Shown: positions 7,664 through 16,377 of the stretch, one piece after another
Layout of the letters: the number at the start of each line of letters is the position of its first letter
Position numbering within the stretch: position 1 is the stretch's first letter
Source of the DNA: an uncultured Eubacteriales bacterium
GTDB lineage: Bacteria; Bacillota; Clostridia; Christensenellales; Aristaeellaceae
Assembly: GCA_902760595.1 (NCBI GenBank)
Contig: CACWHI010000044.1
Coordinates: 1-33,308 of the forward strand
Direction of reading: 5' to 3'
DNA: 33,308 bases
Made by a program: the position numbers and the translations under genes
Notes under the pieces: generated by a model
Databases searched by the model: none
What the model was told of the DNA's origin: nothing
The model's input: only the letters and a program-made list of their open reading frames with translations

Positions 7664-8977
7664 ATGTATTATTTCGTTCATCCCACCACGGCTCTCGAGG
7701 GTGTCGTCAACGTTCCCGGCTCCAAATCCCAGACCGCGCGCGGCCTGATCCTGGGCACCCTTGCGAAGGGCACAACCCGCGTACAGCATCCCATGCTGAA
7801 CTGTGATAACTATGATATCGCCGAATGCTGCCGCCTGCTGGGGGCTGATGTGGATACGACCAACGACGAGGAGTGGGTCATCACCTCTCCCGGCCTGGAA
7901 GGCCTGCACATCCCCGCCAACGTGCTGAACGTGGGCAATTCCGGCACCGGCTTCTATTTCATCACCACCCTGGCCGGCATGCTGAACGGCAAAAGTGTCG
8001 TGACCGGCGACTACCAGATCTGCTACCGCCCCATCGCGCCGCTGCTGAACGCCATGCGGGAAATGGGCGCGAAGTGCACCTCCACGCGGGATAACGAGCT
8101 GGCGCCCCTGATGATCGAGGGCCCGCTGCAGGGCGGCCATACCGTGCACCTGGGCGGCAAAAACGTGCAGTGGGGCATCGGCCTGATGGTCTGCTGCCCG
8201 GCCCTGGACGGGGATACCACCATCGTCTATGACACTCCGCTCGGCGAGCGTCCCTATGCCAACCTGACCATGGACTGGATGAAGGCCGCCGGCCTCACCC
8301 TGATCAACAACAACTATGAGAGCTTCGTGATCCCCGGCAACCAGAAGTACCATCCCTTCACCAAGAAGACCGCCGCGGACTGGTGCTCCGCCAGCTATCC
8401 CATGGTCGCCGCCGCCATCATGAAGGAACAGAAGACCATCCGCCTGGACGGCCTGGACATCAACGACTTCATGGGCGAGCGCCATTATGTGGACTGGATC
8501 AACGAGATGGGCGGCAAGGTGACCGTGGTGGACGAAGGCCGCGACGGCGTGTTCGTCGAGGGCGGCCACGAGCTGCACGGCATCGAGATCGACTGCGGCG
8601 ATACCCCCGACGCGGTGCCCGCGCTGTCTGTGCTGGGCGCGTACTGCACATCCGGCAAAATGCGGCTGTACAATATCGCCGCCTGCCGCATGAAGGAGAC
8701 CGACCGCGCCAAGAGCATCGCCTGCGAGCTGCGCAAGATGGGCGCCAGGATCGAAGAGGGCGAAGACGACATGATCATTTATCCCTCCAAGCTGCACGGC
8801 GCGTCGCTGGACGGGCATCACGACCACCGCATCGTCATGGCGACCGCCTGCGCCGCGCTGGGCGCCGAGGGCGACAGCTTCATCTGCGACGCGGAGAGCG
8901 TCAACGTCTCCTTCCCGCGCTTCTTCGAGGAAATGCGGAACATCAAAGCCACGATCGAGCGGCTGTCTGACAATTAA
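7664..8977 (+). CDS. Divergent EPSP synthase-family (enolpyruvyl transferase-like) protein
   Basis: 437-aa protein clearly of the AroA/MurA fold family. Kept features, compared with the E. coli enzyme from memory: GSKS with K21, S22 and R26; GNSGT at 91-95; R122 in YRPI (E. coli R124); Q169; Y198; D239; D316; N337; KETDR with K344 and R348; R389 in HDHR. Several substrate-contact positions differ: Y98 where E. coli has R100, N167-V168 where it has S169-S170, and V415 where it has K411, a phosphoenolpyruvate contact. Classical shikimate activity is therefore doubtful. It may act on a different substrate or no longer transfer enolpyruvate. It ends the TAXI-TRAP operon, which suggests it acts on the imported compound. 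No other shikimate gene is nearby. I withhold the symbol aroA for these reasons. Confidence 0.8.
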   Translation: MYYFVHPTTALEGVVNVPGSKSQTARGLILGTLAKGTTRVQHPMLNCDNYDIAECCRLLGADVDTTNDEEWVITSPGLEGLHIPANVLNVGNSGTGFYFITTLAGMLNGKSVVTGDYQICYRPIAPLLNAMREMGAKCTSTRDNELAPLMIEGPLQGGHTVHLGGKNVQWGIGLMVCCPALDGDTTIVYDTPLGERPYANLTMDWMKAAGLTLINNNYESFVIPGNQKYHPFTKKTAADWCSASYPMVAAAIMKEQKTIRLDGLDINDFMGERHYVDWINEMGGKVTVVDEGRDGVFVEGGHELHGIEIDCGDTPDAVPALSVLGAYCTSGKMRLYNIAACRMKETDRAKSIACELRKMGARIEEGEDDMIIYPSKLHGASLDGHHDHRIVMATACAALGAEGDSFICDAESVNVSFPRFFEEMRNIKATIERLSDN

Positions 8978-8983
8978 TGGTTT

Positions 8984-9022
8984 AAAGGGCTGTTGCGCAA
9001 GGGTGCGCAACAGCCCTTTTTT
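8984..9022. terminator. Intrinsic terminator after the TRAP/EPSPS-like operon
   Basis: Perfect 16-base stem (8984-8999 with 9004-9019), loop AGGG, ending in six T (9017-9022). The A-run on the left arm allows it to work for the convergent minus-strand gene as well. The core GGGCTGTTGC...GCAACAGCCC recurs around 24804-24835, so it belongs to a repeated terminator-like sequence of this genome. Confidence 0.9.
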
Positions 9023-9038
9023 GATTTGGGGATTAGTA

Positions 9039-9707
9039 TTATTCTTCCCCGGCCTCCCCGGGGTCGTCGAGGGCGGAGCGGAGGAGGTAGCGGGTCTCGG
9101 TCTGGCCGTCCTTTTCGGTGGTGAGGCGAAGGAAGTCGTCCTGCTGGAGCGCCATCCGCACGGTCAGGCCGTCGGCAGCGCAGGTGAACACGCCGTTTTC
9201 AAAGGTCAGGTCGGCCAGGATGTAGCCGAAGGGGCCGCCCTTGAGGATGGCTTTTGCTCCCTCGATGTAGACGAGGGTATTGTCGCCGGTCCGGTCGGCG
9301 GGGAGGGCGGCGCCGTCTTGCAGGGTATAGGCGGCCTTCCACAGGCCGGAAAAGAGGTCGGCGGGGGCATCAGGCAGCGGATCGGCGGGAGCGTAGGTCC
9401 AGGGTTTTTCCCGGGTAAAGAAGCCCTCACTTTCGCCCAGCATCAGGGTGCCTTCGCCCCAAGTGGCCAGGTCGGGCTCCGCCGCGCCGTCCATGTACAG
9501 GAAGCCGTCGTCCAGCTTCCACGCGCCGGTTTTGTCCTCCTGCAGGGGGACGGCCAGGCGGTAAGTGCCGTCGGCGTTCAGGCTCAGCTCCGCCGCCGCG
9601 CCGGCCAGATCCATGTACCACAGGCCGGTGACGTCCGCTTCCGCCAGGGTCAGGCCCGCGGCGCACATGAGGGCCAGCGCCAGGAACAGGGCGATATATT
9701 TTCTCAT
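9039..9707 (-). CDS. Secreted protein with two lipocalin-like segments
   Basis: 222-aa exported protein with a signal peptide (about 1-22, ending LTLA/EAD). The mature part reads as two similar beta-rich halves. The first begins GLWYMDLAG, continues with LNADGTYRLAV and closes with GAWKLDDGFLYMDG. The second begins SGLWKAAY near residue 119 and has the same alternation of strands. The G-x-W start, a dGtY strand and a closing GtW strand are typical of small lipocalin-like repeats in secreted clostridial proteins. A related segment appears in the protein at 28348. Function is unknown; binding of a small hydrophobic ligand or a cell-surface role is possible. AGGAGA precedes the ATG. It converges on the operon terminator at 8984-9022. 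Confidence 0.75.
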   Translation of the reverse strand: MRKYIALFLALALMCAAGLTLAEADVTGLWYMDLAGAAAELSLNADGTYRLAVPLQEDKTGAWKLDDGFLYMDGAAEPDLATWGEGTLMLGESEGFFTREKPWTYAPADPLPDAPADLFSGLWKAAYTLQDGAALPADRTGDNTLVYIEGAKAILKGGPFGYILADLTFENGVFTCAADGLTVRMALQQDDFLRLTTEKDGQTETRYLLRSALDDPGEAGEE

Positions 9708-9742
9708 GGTGATTCTCCTTTACAATGTCATGTTGATCGTTT

Positions 9743-9895
9743 CTGTCATCCTGAGGCCGAAGGCCGAAGGATCTCGTCGCTTTCAGATTCTTCGGCTCCG
9801 TTCCGCTCTCGCTCCACTCCGCTCAGGATGACAGGCGGTGGTTGTCGCCGCCTCCCGCCTGTCATTCTGAGCCGCAGACGAAGAATCCTTTGGTA
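9743..9895. repeat. Dispersed palindromic repeat (TGTCATCCTGAG type)
   Basis: The arms CTGTCATCCTGAG (9743-9755) and CTCAGGATGACAG (9822-9834) are perfect inverted repeats. AGGCGG...CCGCCT (9833-9853) forms a second hairpin, and CCTGTCATTCTGAG (from about 9857) is a third, variant arm followed by CGAAGAATCC. This motif family is common as an intergenic repeat in many bacteria. It fills the gap between the two minus-strand secreted-protein genes; no gene is visible in it. Confidence 0.7.
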
Positions 9896-9908
9896 TGCCA
9901 ACCCTTAT

Positions 9909-12404
9909 TCAACGCTTTTTGGCAGATGTGTAAGTATTATTGTTTGCGTCTGTAATCTCCAGATAGAATTCCAGGTATTCTCCCTGCACATAGGTTTCGC
10001 CCGTAATCATATTCTCATAATACACTTCGTAGTTTCTGCCGCCAGTCACCAAGCAAGAGTGTTCCAGATTATCTGAAACTGTAGTATATTTAACCATATA
10101 GCTTGTACGATTTGGATTTAGACGTGGTCCCCCTAGGATGCGATCTGCAAAAATCTTCACTGTATACGGTGCCTTGCCGCCTGTTATGATATAAGCTATT
10201 TCCGTAAATTCACTTTTTCCTGCATACCCGCCAACATAGGTTATTTCACCGTGCAATGATATGGATACTATTGCTTCATTACTGATCACCTGTTCCCCGG
10301 TTCGGGTATCGGTGACGATGCAGCGCACAGCGGTGCCGCTGGTGTAAGTTCCCGTGCGCGTTTGGCCCGTCCAGCGATTGACCCATTGCCCGTTCTTCAG
10401 GGATTTATCCTGCCATTGGTAGCTCAAATCCTGACTGCCGTCCCAGGTCACCGCCAGACAGGTGAAGGACGCAGATACACCAGTGGGATTGTTTTCGTTA
10501 TATTCACCCACTACATTCTGCGGCTGATGAATGATGATGGGCGGAAGCGGCTCAGTGCCGGTATAATTGACCCGTACAGACTGATTGGCGATACGTCCCT
10601 GGGCGTCATACGCTGTGCATTTATACAATCCCGGGGCATGGGCAGTGTAGGAAGCATCCGTCCCTTCCGCTACTATCGAATCGCTAACGACGTATCCGTT
10701 CCGCTCTCCCTCGAACCACCATATATACCTGACTGCCGGGGCATTTGTCACTGCCGTCAGCGTCACGTTATCCTCAGGGGTGGTCAACTCGCCGGACACA
10801 TCGATATGATCGATCTGGAACTGGAAATCCGTCACGACAGCCACATCGGAATCCGCCCAGCGGCCCGTGGCGTCTTCGATGTGGATATAGTATTCGCCGG
10901 ATTTCCATCCACTGAAACCATACGACGGACCGGATTCGCCCCAAATGGTTTGTACGCCGTTTTCGTATAAATAATACTTGAAAGGCTCCTCGCCTTCCTC
11001 CATGACTACGTTGATTTCCACTGGCGTTTCGCCGTCTTCGGATAGCATCCCGCCCTGGGGCTCCTGGGCGATCTTCAATTGCGGATAGATCACTGTCACC
11101 GTGCAGGAGGCACTGTCGTCCATCGCGTCAGTGGCCAGGAAGGTGTACACCACTTCCTTGCTGCCGTCGCCCAGGATGGGAGCGGTGAATTCCCCTTCCG
11201 CCGTCTGCTGGGTGGGGATCTCCACGCCGTCCCGCAGCCAGACGCCGGTGTAAGGTCCGATGCCGCCGTAGGCCTCGGCCCACAGCTCGTAGTCCTGGCC
11301 GTCCAGCAGCTCCACCACGGGGGCGTCGGTCTTGGTCTCAAAGGGGTCGGCATCGTACACGATGGCGGCCTGGGAGGTGACGGTATTGCCGGCGGCGTCC
11401 TCCACCACGCAATGATATTCGTCCGGTATCGGCTGGTTATACTCACCTCCCCGGGGAACCTCAAATACCGAGCCGTAGCCCACGGTGTTCCCTTCGCTGT
11501 CAAACCAGGTGTAATAATAGGTATCTGGGGCATCGGTAAAGCGCGTGCCGCCCGAGGCCTTACAGGTGAGGATCACGGGGTCCATTTCGCAAGTAGCGGT
11601 GTTTTCCGGTTGCTGGGAAATGTACAGGTTCCAGTCTACCAGCACCTTGTCGCTGTCTACATGGTTACCCGCATTGTCATACACCGTGCAGTAAAAAAAG
11701 CGATAGCCTTCGGTTACTTCCAGCGTGTTTTCGCCGCTGTTTTTGACTTCCTTCCATACAGCTTTCAACCAGCCGGTCGCAGTCAGCTTTTTCCACTGGT
11801 AGGTGTAGGGCTGCACGCCCCCCTCCGCCTCTACGGACAGGGTGAGGGAGCCGCCGTCACGATCTATGAAACCGGGCGCGGGCTGAACGGTGATATGCAG
11901 GGGGTCCAGCTCGCCGGGCTCCAGGCCGTCCTCCTCAATGCCGCCGTTCCTGAGGGAAATGGGCAGCGACTTTGCGGGGATCTCCTCGGTTTTCGTTGCA
12001 CCGCAGCGGGTGCAGGTGAAGGTCCTCTCCCCGGGGTTCAGGTAGCCCGGCTCCTTCGTAACGACGCCCTCGCCCCAGTCATGGCCCAGGGCGTCCACGG
12101 GCCGGGTCTCCGTGCGGCCGCAGGCGGAGCAGGTATGGGTGCGTACGCCCTCCGCCTCGCAGGTGGGCTCTGTAGTCACCTCCCACGCGCCGTAGGCGTG
12201 GCCCTTGGTGGGCAGGTCCTCCGACTTCGTCTGCCCGCACTCGCAGCGGTACCAGGCCTTGCCGTGGGTGGTGCAGGTGGATTCCGTGCGCCGGATCTCC
12301 TTCCAGCTGTGGGTGTGGCCGATGAGCGTGCCCGCCCCGGCCGTCGTCGCCAGCAGACAGAGCGCCGCCGCCAGCGCCAGGATGGTCAACAGGTTGCGTT
12401 TCAT
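9909..12404 (-). CDS. Large secreted protein with CxxC repeats and Ig-like domains
   Basis: 831-aa exported protein. Signal peptide at about 1-24 (ending TAGAG). Residues 30-145 hold three copies of a Cys/His repeat of the form H-x-W...C...G...C-x-CG or C-x-x-CG...GH (for example YRCECGQT, HTCSACGRTE, FTCTRCGATKTEE). This repeat is widespread in clostridial surface proteins and probably binds metal. From about 170 to the end there are several Ig-like or PKD-like beta domains; the marks are YTYQWKK, YRFFYCTVYDNAGN, YHCVVEDAAGN, YKCTAYDAQGR and LSYQWQDKS. No sortase motif or C-terminal membrane segment is visible, so the anchor is unclear. AGGAGG lies before the ATG. The 5' part is very GC-rich, while the 3' kilobase uses more A/T-ending codons, hinting at mosaic origin. 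An adhesin-like or glycan-contact role is an inference. Confidence 0.8.
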   Translation of the reverse strand: MKRNLLTILALAAALCLLATTAGAGTLIGHTHSWKEIRRTESTCTTHGKAWYRCECGQTKSEDLPTKGHAYGAWEVTTEPTCEAEGVRTHTCSACGRTETRPVDALGHDWGEGVVTKEPGYLNPGERTFTCTRCGATKTEEIPAKSLPISLRNGGIEEDGLEPGELDPLHITVQPAPGFIDRDGGSLTLSVEAEGGVQPYTYQWKKLTATGWLKAVWKEVKNSGENTLEVTEGYRFFYCTVYDNAGNHVDSDKVLVDWNLYISQQPENTATCEMDPVILTCKASGGTRFTDAPDTYYYTWFDSEGNTVGYGSVFEVPRGGEYNQPIPDEYHCVVEDAAGNTVTSQAAIVYDADPFETKTDAPVVELLDGQDYELWAEAYGGIGPYTGVWLRDGVEIPTQQTAEGEFTAPILGDGSKEVVYTFLATDAMDDSASCTVTVIYPQLKIAQEPQGGMLSEDGETPVEINVVMEEGEEPFKYYLYENGVQTIWGESGPSYGFSGWKSGEYYIHIEDATGRWADSDVAVVTDFQFQIDHIDVSGELTTPEDNVTLTAVTNAPAVRYIWWFEGERNGYVVSDSIVAEGTDASYTAHAPGLYKCTAYDAQGRIANQSVRVNYTGTEPLPPIIIHQPQNVVGEYNENNPTGVSASFTCLAVTWDGSQDLSYQWQDKSLKNGQWVNRWTGQTRTGTYTSGTAVRCIVTDTRTGEQVISNEAIVSISLHGEITYVGGYAGKSEFTEIAYIITGGKAPYTVKIFADRILGGPRLNPNRTSYMVKYTTVSDNLEHSCLVTGGRNYEVYYENMITGETYVQGEYLEFYLEITDANNNTYTSAKKR

Positions 12405-12861
12405 GGTGCGTTTCCTCCTTTGGTGGTTGGGGACGATGGGGGGTGAAACGGTGTGGTTTTACGGTCGATAAGCCAGCGGATAAACCGCAGGGGGCCGGCC
12501 AACCGGCGCCTTCTAAATCACAGACGCTGAAAATCCTGAAAAGTTCCGTCTGATAGCCAAAGTCATTGAAGAAACATCCGTCCTCATCATTATAACAGAA
12601 ACAGGACCGGTTTGTCATCAGACAAATGGATCATTTTTGGAGAAAATGGCTGTTTTTTGAACAAAAAATGGGTATCCAGGATGACGCGGGGGGTAGGGGG
12701 CGGGTGTTGGTTGCGGGCGTCTGCGGATGGATAACGGAAGTGCGCAAACGCTCATTCGCAGACAGAAAAAACGATTTATCTGACAAAGGAAAGAAACAAC
12801 AAGCATGTCATCTGAGCCGATCCTCAGTTCGCCATTGTCGCATAGAACGCTGCCGCAATAG

Positions 12862-12974
12862 GTATCGCGCGCGCACCGTTGTATCGCGCGCGCACCGCGG
12901 GCGCAAGCGCCTCACGCACCGCGCACGAGATGCGAGGACAAGCGTCTCGCGCACCGCGCACGAGATGGCCGGTG
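12862..12974. repeat. GC-rich tandem and direct repeats
   Basis: A 17-base unit GTATCGCGCGCGCACCG occurs at 12862-12878 and 12881-12897 (19-base period). It is followed by two copies of a 35-base unit beginning AAGCGCCTC and AAGCGTCTC (12905-12939 and 12940-12974), which share GCACCGCGCACGAGATG exactly. The units resemble each other around GCGCACCG, so the stretch looks like a decaying tandem array. Confidence 0.7.
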
Positions 12975-13216
12975 TCCCGCCCCTACATGTGGCGTTTATT
13001 GTTTCCGTTCCGATGAATTCCGTCTGTTTTTTTGCATTATCATCGTACAAATTTCGTTGATTCAACAAGGATAACCTCGTAGGGGCGGCACACCGGGCCG
13101 CCCGCCCCGTGGCGCGTAAACGTTGTATGGAATGTGCCGGATGCGTGCTGACCCGCCCTGTGGCGCGTAATGTTTCCGTGAAGATCAAAAAAATGTGGGA
13201 GAAAAACCCAAAAACC

Positions 13217-13266
13217 TGCGTGCGTGTAAACATGACCGAATTCCGGATGGTCCTTACACGCACGCA
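13217..13266. repeat. Foldback repeat with TGCGTGCGTG arms
   Basis: Perfect 13-base arms TGCGTGCGTGTAA (13217-13229) and TTACACGCACGCA (13254-13266) around a 24-base centre that itself contains GACC...GGTC. Together with the preceding AAAACC, the left arm reappears in reverse complement near 18575-18596 (TACACGCACGCACGCAGGTTTT, one CGCA unit longer), so it is a recurrent sequence. Confidence 0.6.
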
Positions 13267-13391
13267 GAGTTTTAGCATCTCCTTCCGTTTTTTTCGATTT
13301 TCCTGTATTCGGGGAGGCGGGATGATGTTACGCCAAAGGGCGGCCCAGGTGTCCCTCCCCTGCGAGGCGTCTCTCTGTATTTTTTATGTAC

Positions 13392-13421
13392 TTGACAGGT
13401 TGATTCGATGCATAGTAGAAT
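13392..13421 (+). promoter_or_regulatory. Promoter of the GH3 gene
   Basis: TTGACA (13392-13397), 18-base spacer, TAGAAT (13416-13421). The ATG at 13461 follows a leader of about 33 bases with AGGAGGAG at 13449-13456. Confidence 0.7.
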
Positions 13422-13460
13422 GGCGCCAGCATCCCCATTTTACACATTAGGAGGAGTTTT

Positions 13461-16361
13461 ATGCTCGGAATCAACATGAATGACGTCATCACGACGATCG
13501 GCCTGCTGAAAAATCAGCTGATCATCATTGGCGTCTGCCTGGTGCTGGCCATCATCGTGACCATCGCCGCGGTCAAGATCAAGAAGCCCACGCGCGGTCT
13601 GGTGCGCGGCACGGCCTGGGTGGCGTTCCTGCTGGCCCTGGTGCTGATCGTCAACCAGATCCTCACCGGCCCCATGTACAGCATGGTCAGCATGGTGTTC
13701 AAAAAGGGCGGGGACATCAGCGCCGAAAGCATCACCAACGCGAGCCAGCTCTGCGAGGATATCGCGGACGAGGGCTTCGTGCTGCTGAAGAACGACGGCA
13801 TCCTGCCGCTCAGCGCGGACGCGAAGGTCAACACCTTCGGCTGGTCCTCCACCAACCCCGTATACGGCGGCACCGGCTCCGGCTCCCTGTCCGGCCTCTA
13901 TGAGACCGTCAGCCTGCTGAAGGGCCTGGAGAACGCCGGCATCAAGTACAACACGGACCTGACGAAGTTCTATACCGACTGGCGCGCCGCGCGCCCGACT
14001 ATCGGCATGTTCGGCCAGGACTGGACTGTTCCGGAACCCGCGATCGCCGATTATGACGCCGGCAAGATCTTCGAAAACGCGAAGAGCTTCTCCGACACCG
14101 CGATTATCGTGGTGGCGCGCTCCGGCGGCGAAGGCGCGGACCTGCCCAAGTCCCTGGATCCCGCGATCCCGGATACCTTCGTGGACAACGGCGGCGGCAT
14201 GTTCGGCGTGAGCGGCCTGCGGCTGAGCGAATACCCCGAGGACCTGGACGCCGACAAGCACTACCTGGAGCTGACCACCCGCGAGACCGCGCTGGTGGAC
14301 CGCGTGACCAGCGAGTTTGAAAACGTCATCGTCGTCGTCAACGCCTCCAACGCCATGGAGCTGGGCTGGGTGAACAATTATCCCAGCATCAAGGCGGTCA
14401 TCCTGGCCCCCGGCCCCGGCCAGACCGGCTTCAACGCCCTGGGCAGCATCCTCACCGGCAAAGTCAACCCCTCCGGCCGCACCATCGATACCTTTGTGGC
14501 GGACCTGACCACCATCCCCTGCTATAACAATATCGGCGAATTCCAGTATACCAACCTGGCGGACGTGAGCCCCATGAGCTACGGCTTCCCCGTGACGCCC
14601 AACTTCGTCAACTACGTCGAGGGCATCTACGTGGGCTACCGCTGGTTTGAGACCGCCGCCGCGGAAGGCAAGATCGATTACGCGGCCAGCGTGGTCTATC
14701 CCTTCGGTTACGGCCTCAGCTACACCACCTTCGAGCAGAAGATGAGCGACATCACCGAAACCAACGGCACCCTCTCCTTCGACGTGACCGTCACCAACAC
14801 CGGCAAGGTCGCCGGCAAGGACGTCGTCGAGGTCTATTACAACCCGCCCTACACCAACGGCGGCATCGAAAAGTCCGTCGCGAACCTGGTGGCCTTCGCC
14901 AAGACCGGCATCCTCGAGCCCGGCAAGAGCGAGACCGTGAAGATCTCCTTCAAGGCCGAGGACCTGGCGTCCTTCGACTACAAGGATGCCAAGGCTTATG
15001 TGCTGGAGGCCGGCGACTACGAGATCTCCATCAACAAGGACTCCCACAACCCGATCGACTCCAGGACCTACAATGTGGCGACCGCCGTGACCTATGGCGA
15101 CAGCAACAAGCGTGAGAGCGACCAGGTGACCGCCACCGCGCTGTTCGGCTACGCCCAGGGCGACGTGACCTACCTGTCCCGCGCCGACCACTTCGCCAAC
15201 TATGACCAGGCTGTGGCCGCCCCCACCAACTTCGAGATGAGCGACGAGGTGAAGGCCGGCTTCTACAACCACACCAACTACGACCCCACCAAGTTCAACA
15301 ACGCCAGCGACAAGATGCCCACCACCGGCGCGTCCAACGGCCTGACCGTGCGCGACCTGCGCGGCAAGAGCTACGACGATCCCCAGTGGGATAAGCTGCT
15401 GGACCAGCTGACCGTGGACGACATGGTGAAGCTGATCGGCACCGGCGGCTACCAGAGCGTGGCCGTGAACTCCGTCGGCAAGACCCAGCAGGTCGACTGC
15501 GACGGCCCCGCCTCCATCAACAACAACTTCACCGGCAAGGCCTCCATCGGATTCCCGGCGGGCGTCGTGATCGCCGCCACCTGGAACACCGACTCCGCCA
15601 AGGGCTTCGGCCAGTCCATCGGCAAGATGGCGGACGAAATGGACGTTTCCGGCTGGTACGCTCCGGCCATGAACATCCACCGCTCCGCGTTCGCGGGCCG
15701 CAACTTCGAGTACTATTCCGAGGACGGCTTCATTTCCGGCAAGATGGCCGCCAACGCCATCCAGGGCGCTGCCGAGAGCGGCGTGTACGCCTTCATGAAG
15801 CACTTCGCCCTGAACGACCAGGAGACCCACCGCACCGACATGCTCTGCACCTGGACCAACGAGCAGGCCATGCGCGAGATCTACCTGAAGCCCTTTGAGC
15901 TCTCCGTCAAGGAAGGCCACTGCGGCGCCGTCATGTCCGCCTTCAACTACATCGGCAACAAGTACGCCGCCGCCACCACCGAGCTGCAGAAGACCGTCCT
16001 GCGCGACGAGTGGGGCTTCCGCGGCATGGTGCTGACTGACTACTTCGGCGGCTACGGCTATCAGGACGCCGACATGCTGATCCGCAACGGCAACGACTTC
16101 TGCCTCACCCCCCAGATGACGGACCAGAGCACCGTGACCGACCAGACCAGCGCCACCTCCGTGCTGGCGATGCGCCAGGCGGCCAAGAACATCCTGTACA
16201 CCACCGCCAACAGCCGCGCCTACGCCACTGACGCCAAGGGCGGCATCCCGACCTGGGAGCTGGTCAAGAACATCATCATGGGTGTGCTGATCGCGCTGCT
16301 GGCCCTGTGGGAGTTCCTGAACATCCGCAAGTACCTCAAGGCCAAGAAAGCCAAGGCATAA
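13461..16361 (+). CDS. Membrane-tethered, domain-swapped GH3 beta-glucosidase
   Basis: 966-aa glycoside hydrolase family 3 enzyme with its domains in permuted order. Two membrane segments (about 18-38 and 51-69) flank a basic loop (KIKKPTRGLVRG). Then comes the alpha/beta sandwich domain normally found second (about 95-360), starting EGFVLLKNDGILPL and including RSGGEGADL with candidate acid/base Glu224. PFGYGLSYTTFE and an FnIII domain follow (about 412-540). The TIM-barrel domain normally found first is last (about 640-920): DCDGPA at 679-684, GRNFEYYSEDG at 746-756, KHFALND at 780-786 and VLTDYFGG with nucleophile Asp860. A C-terminal membrane segment (about 931-953) ends in KYLKAKKAKA. 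By the positive-inside rule the catalytic part lies outside, held at both ends. Swapped GH3 order is known from some rumen bacteria. It probably releases glucose or xylose from glycan ends; the exact sugar is unknown. Confidence 0.9.
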   Translation: MLGINMNDVITTIGLLKNQLIIIGVCLVLAIIVTIAAVKIKKPTRGLVRGTAWVAFLLALVLIVNQILTGPMYSMVSMVFKKGGDISAESITNASQLCEDIADEGFVLLKNDGILPLSADAKVNTFGWSSTNPVYGGTGSGSLSGLYETVSLLKGLENAGIKYNTDLTKFYTDWRAARPTIGMFGQDWTVPEPAIADYDAGKIFENAKSFSDTAIIVVARSGGEGADLPKSLDPAIPDTFVDNGGGMFGVSGLRLSEYPEDLDADKHYLELTTRETALVDRVTSEFENVIVVVNASNAMELGWVNNYPSIKAVILAPGPGQTGFNALGSILTGKVNPSGRTIDTFVADLTTIPCYNNIGEFQYTNLADVSPMSYGFPVTPNFVNYVEGIYVGYRWFETAAAEGKIDYAASVVYPFGYGLSYTTFEQKMSDITETNGTLSFDVTVTNTGKVAGKDVVEVYYNPPYTNGGIEKSVANLVAFAKTGILEPGKSETVKISFKAEDLASFDYKDAKAYVLEAGDYEISINKDSHNPIDSRTYNVATAVTYGDSNKRESDQVTATALFGYAQGDVTYLSRADHFANYDQAVAAPTNFEMSDEVKAGFYNHTNYDPTKFNNASDKMPTTGASNGLTVRDLRGKSYDDPQWDKLLDQLTVDDMVKLIGTGGYQSVAVNSVGKTQQVDCDGPASINNNFTGKASIGFPAGVVIAATWNTDSAKGFGQSIGKMADEMDVSGWYAPAMNIHRSAFAGRNFEYYSEDGFISGKMAANAIQGAAESGVYAFMKHFALNDQETHRTDMLCTWTNEQAMREIYLKPFELSVKEGHCGAVMSAFNYIGNKYAAATTELQKTVLRDEWGFRGMVLTDYFGGYGYQDADMLIRNGNDFCLTPQMTDQSTVTDQTSATSVLAMRQAAKNILYTTANSRAYATDAKGGIPTWELVKNIIMGVLIALLALWEFLNIRKYLKAKKAKA

Positions 16362-16377
16362 ACCGGAATAAGAGAGA

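Larger units (their letters stand above)
12405..13391. other. Long noncoding region rich in short repeats
   Basis: About 1 kb with no convincing gene: short open frames here lack ribosome binding sites and recognisable content. It holds G/C-rich direct repeats (12862-12974), a hairpin GGGCGGC...GCCGCCC (13083-13103), three variants of a CCCGCCC...GTGGCG segment (from about 12976, 13100 and 13152), and a 50-base foldback (13217-13266). A/T-rich stretches lie around 12580-12665 and 13010-13070. The promoter of the GH3 gene lies just beyond it. Confidence 0.6.

Noticed and set aside
7664..8977. Calling the EPSP synthase-like gene aroA
   Set aside because: Key substrate-contact positions differ and the operon context is a transporter, so the standard shikimate-pathway name is not supported.
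9743..9895. Riboswitch or T-box upstream of the secreted-protein gene
   Set aside because: The palindromic TGTCATCCTGAG arms match a dispersed repeat type and no conserved riboswitch core is seen.
12862..12974. CRISPR array
   Set aside because: Repeats are adjacent or overlapping, differ in unit length (19 and 35 bases), have no unique spacers, and no cas gene is present.
13109..13450. 113-codon plus-strand frame before the GH3 gene
   Set aside because: It runs through repeats and the GH3 promoter, has no ribosome binding site and no protein-like composition.
13440..15920. 826-codon minus-strand open frame opposite the GH3 gene
   Set aside because: A Gly/Val/His/Ala-rich mirror frame of a highly codon-biased gene; no family match, no ribosome binding site.
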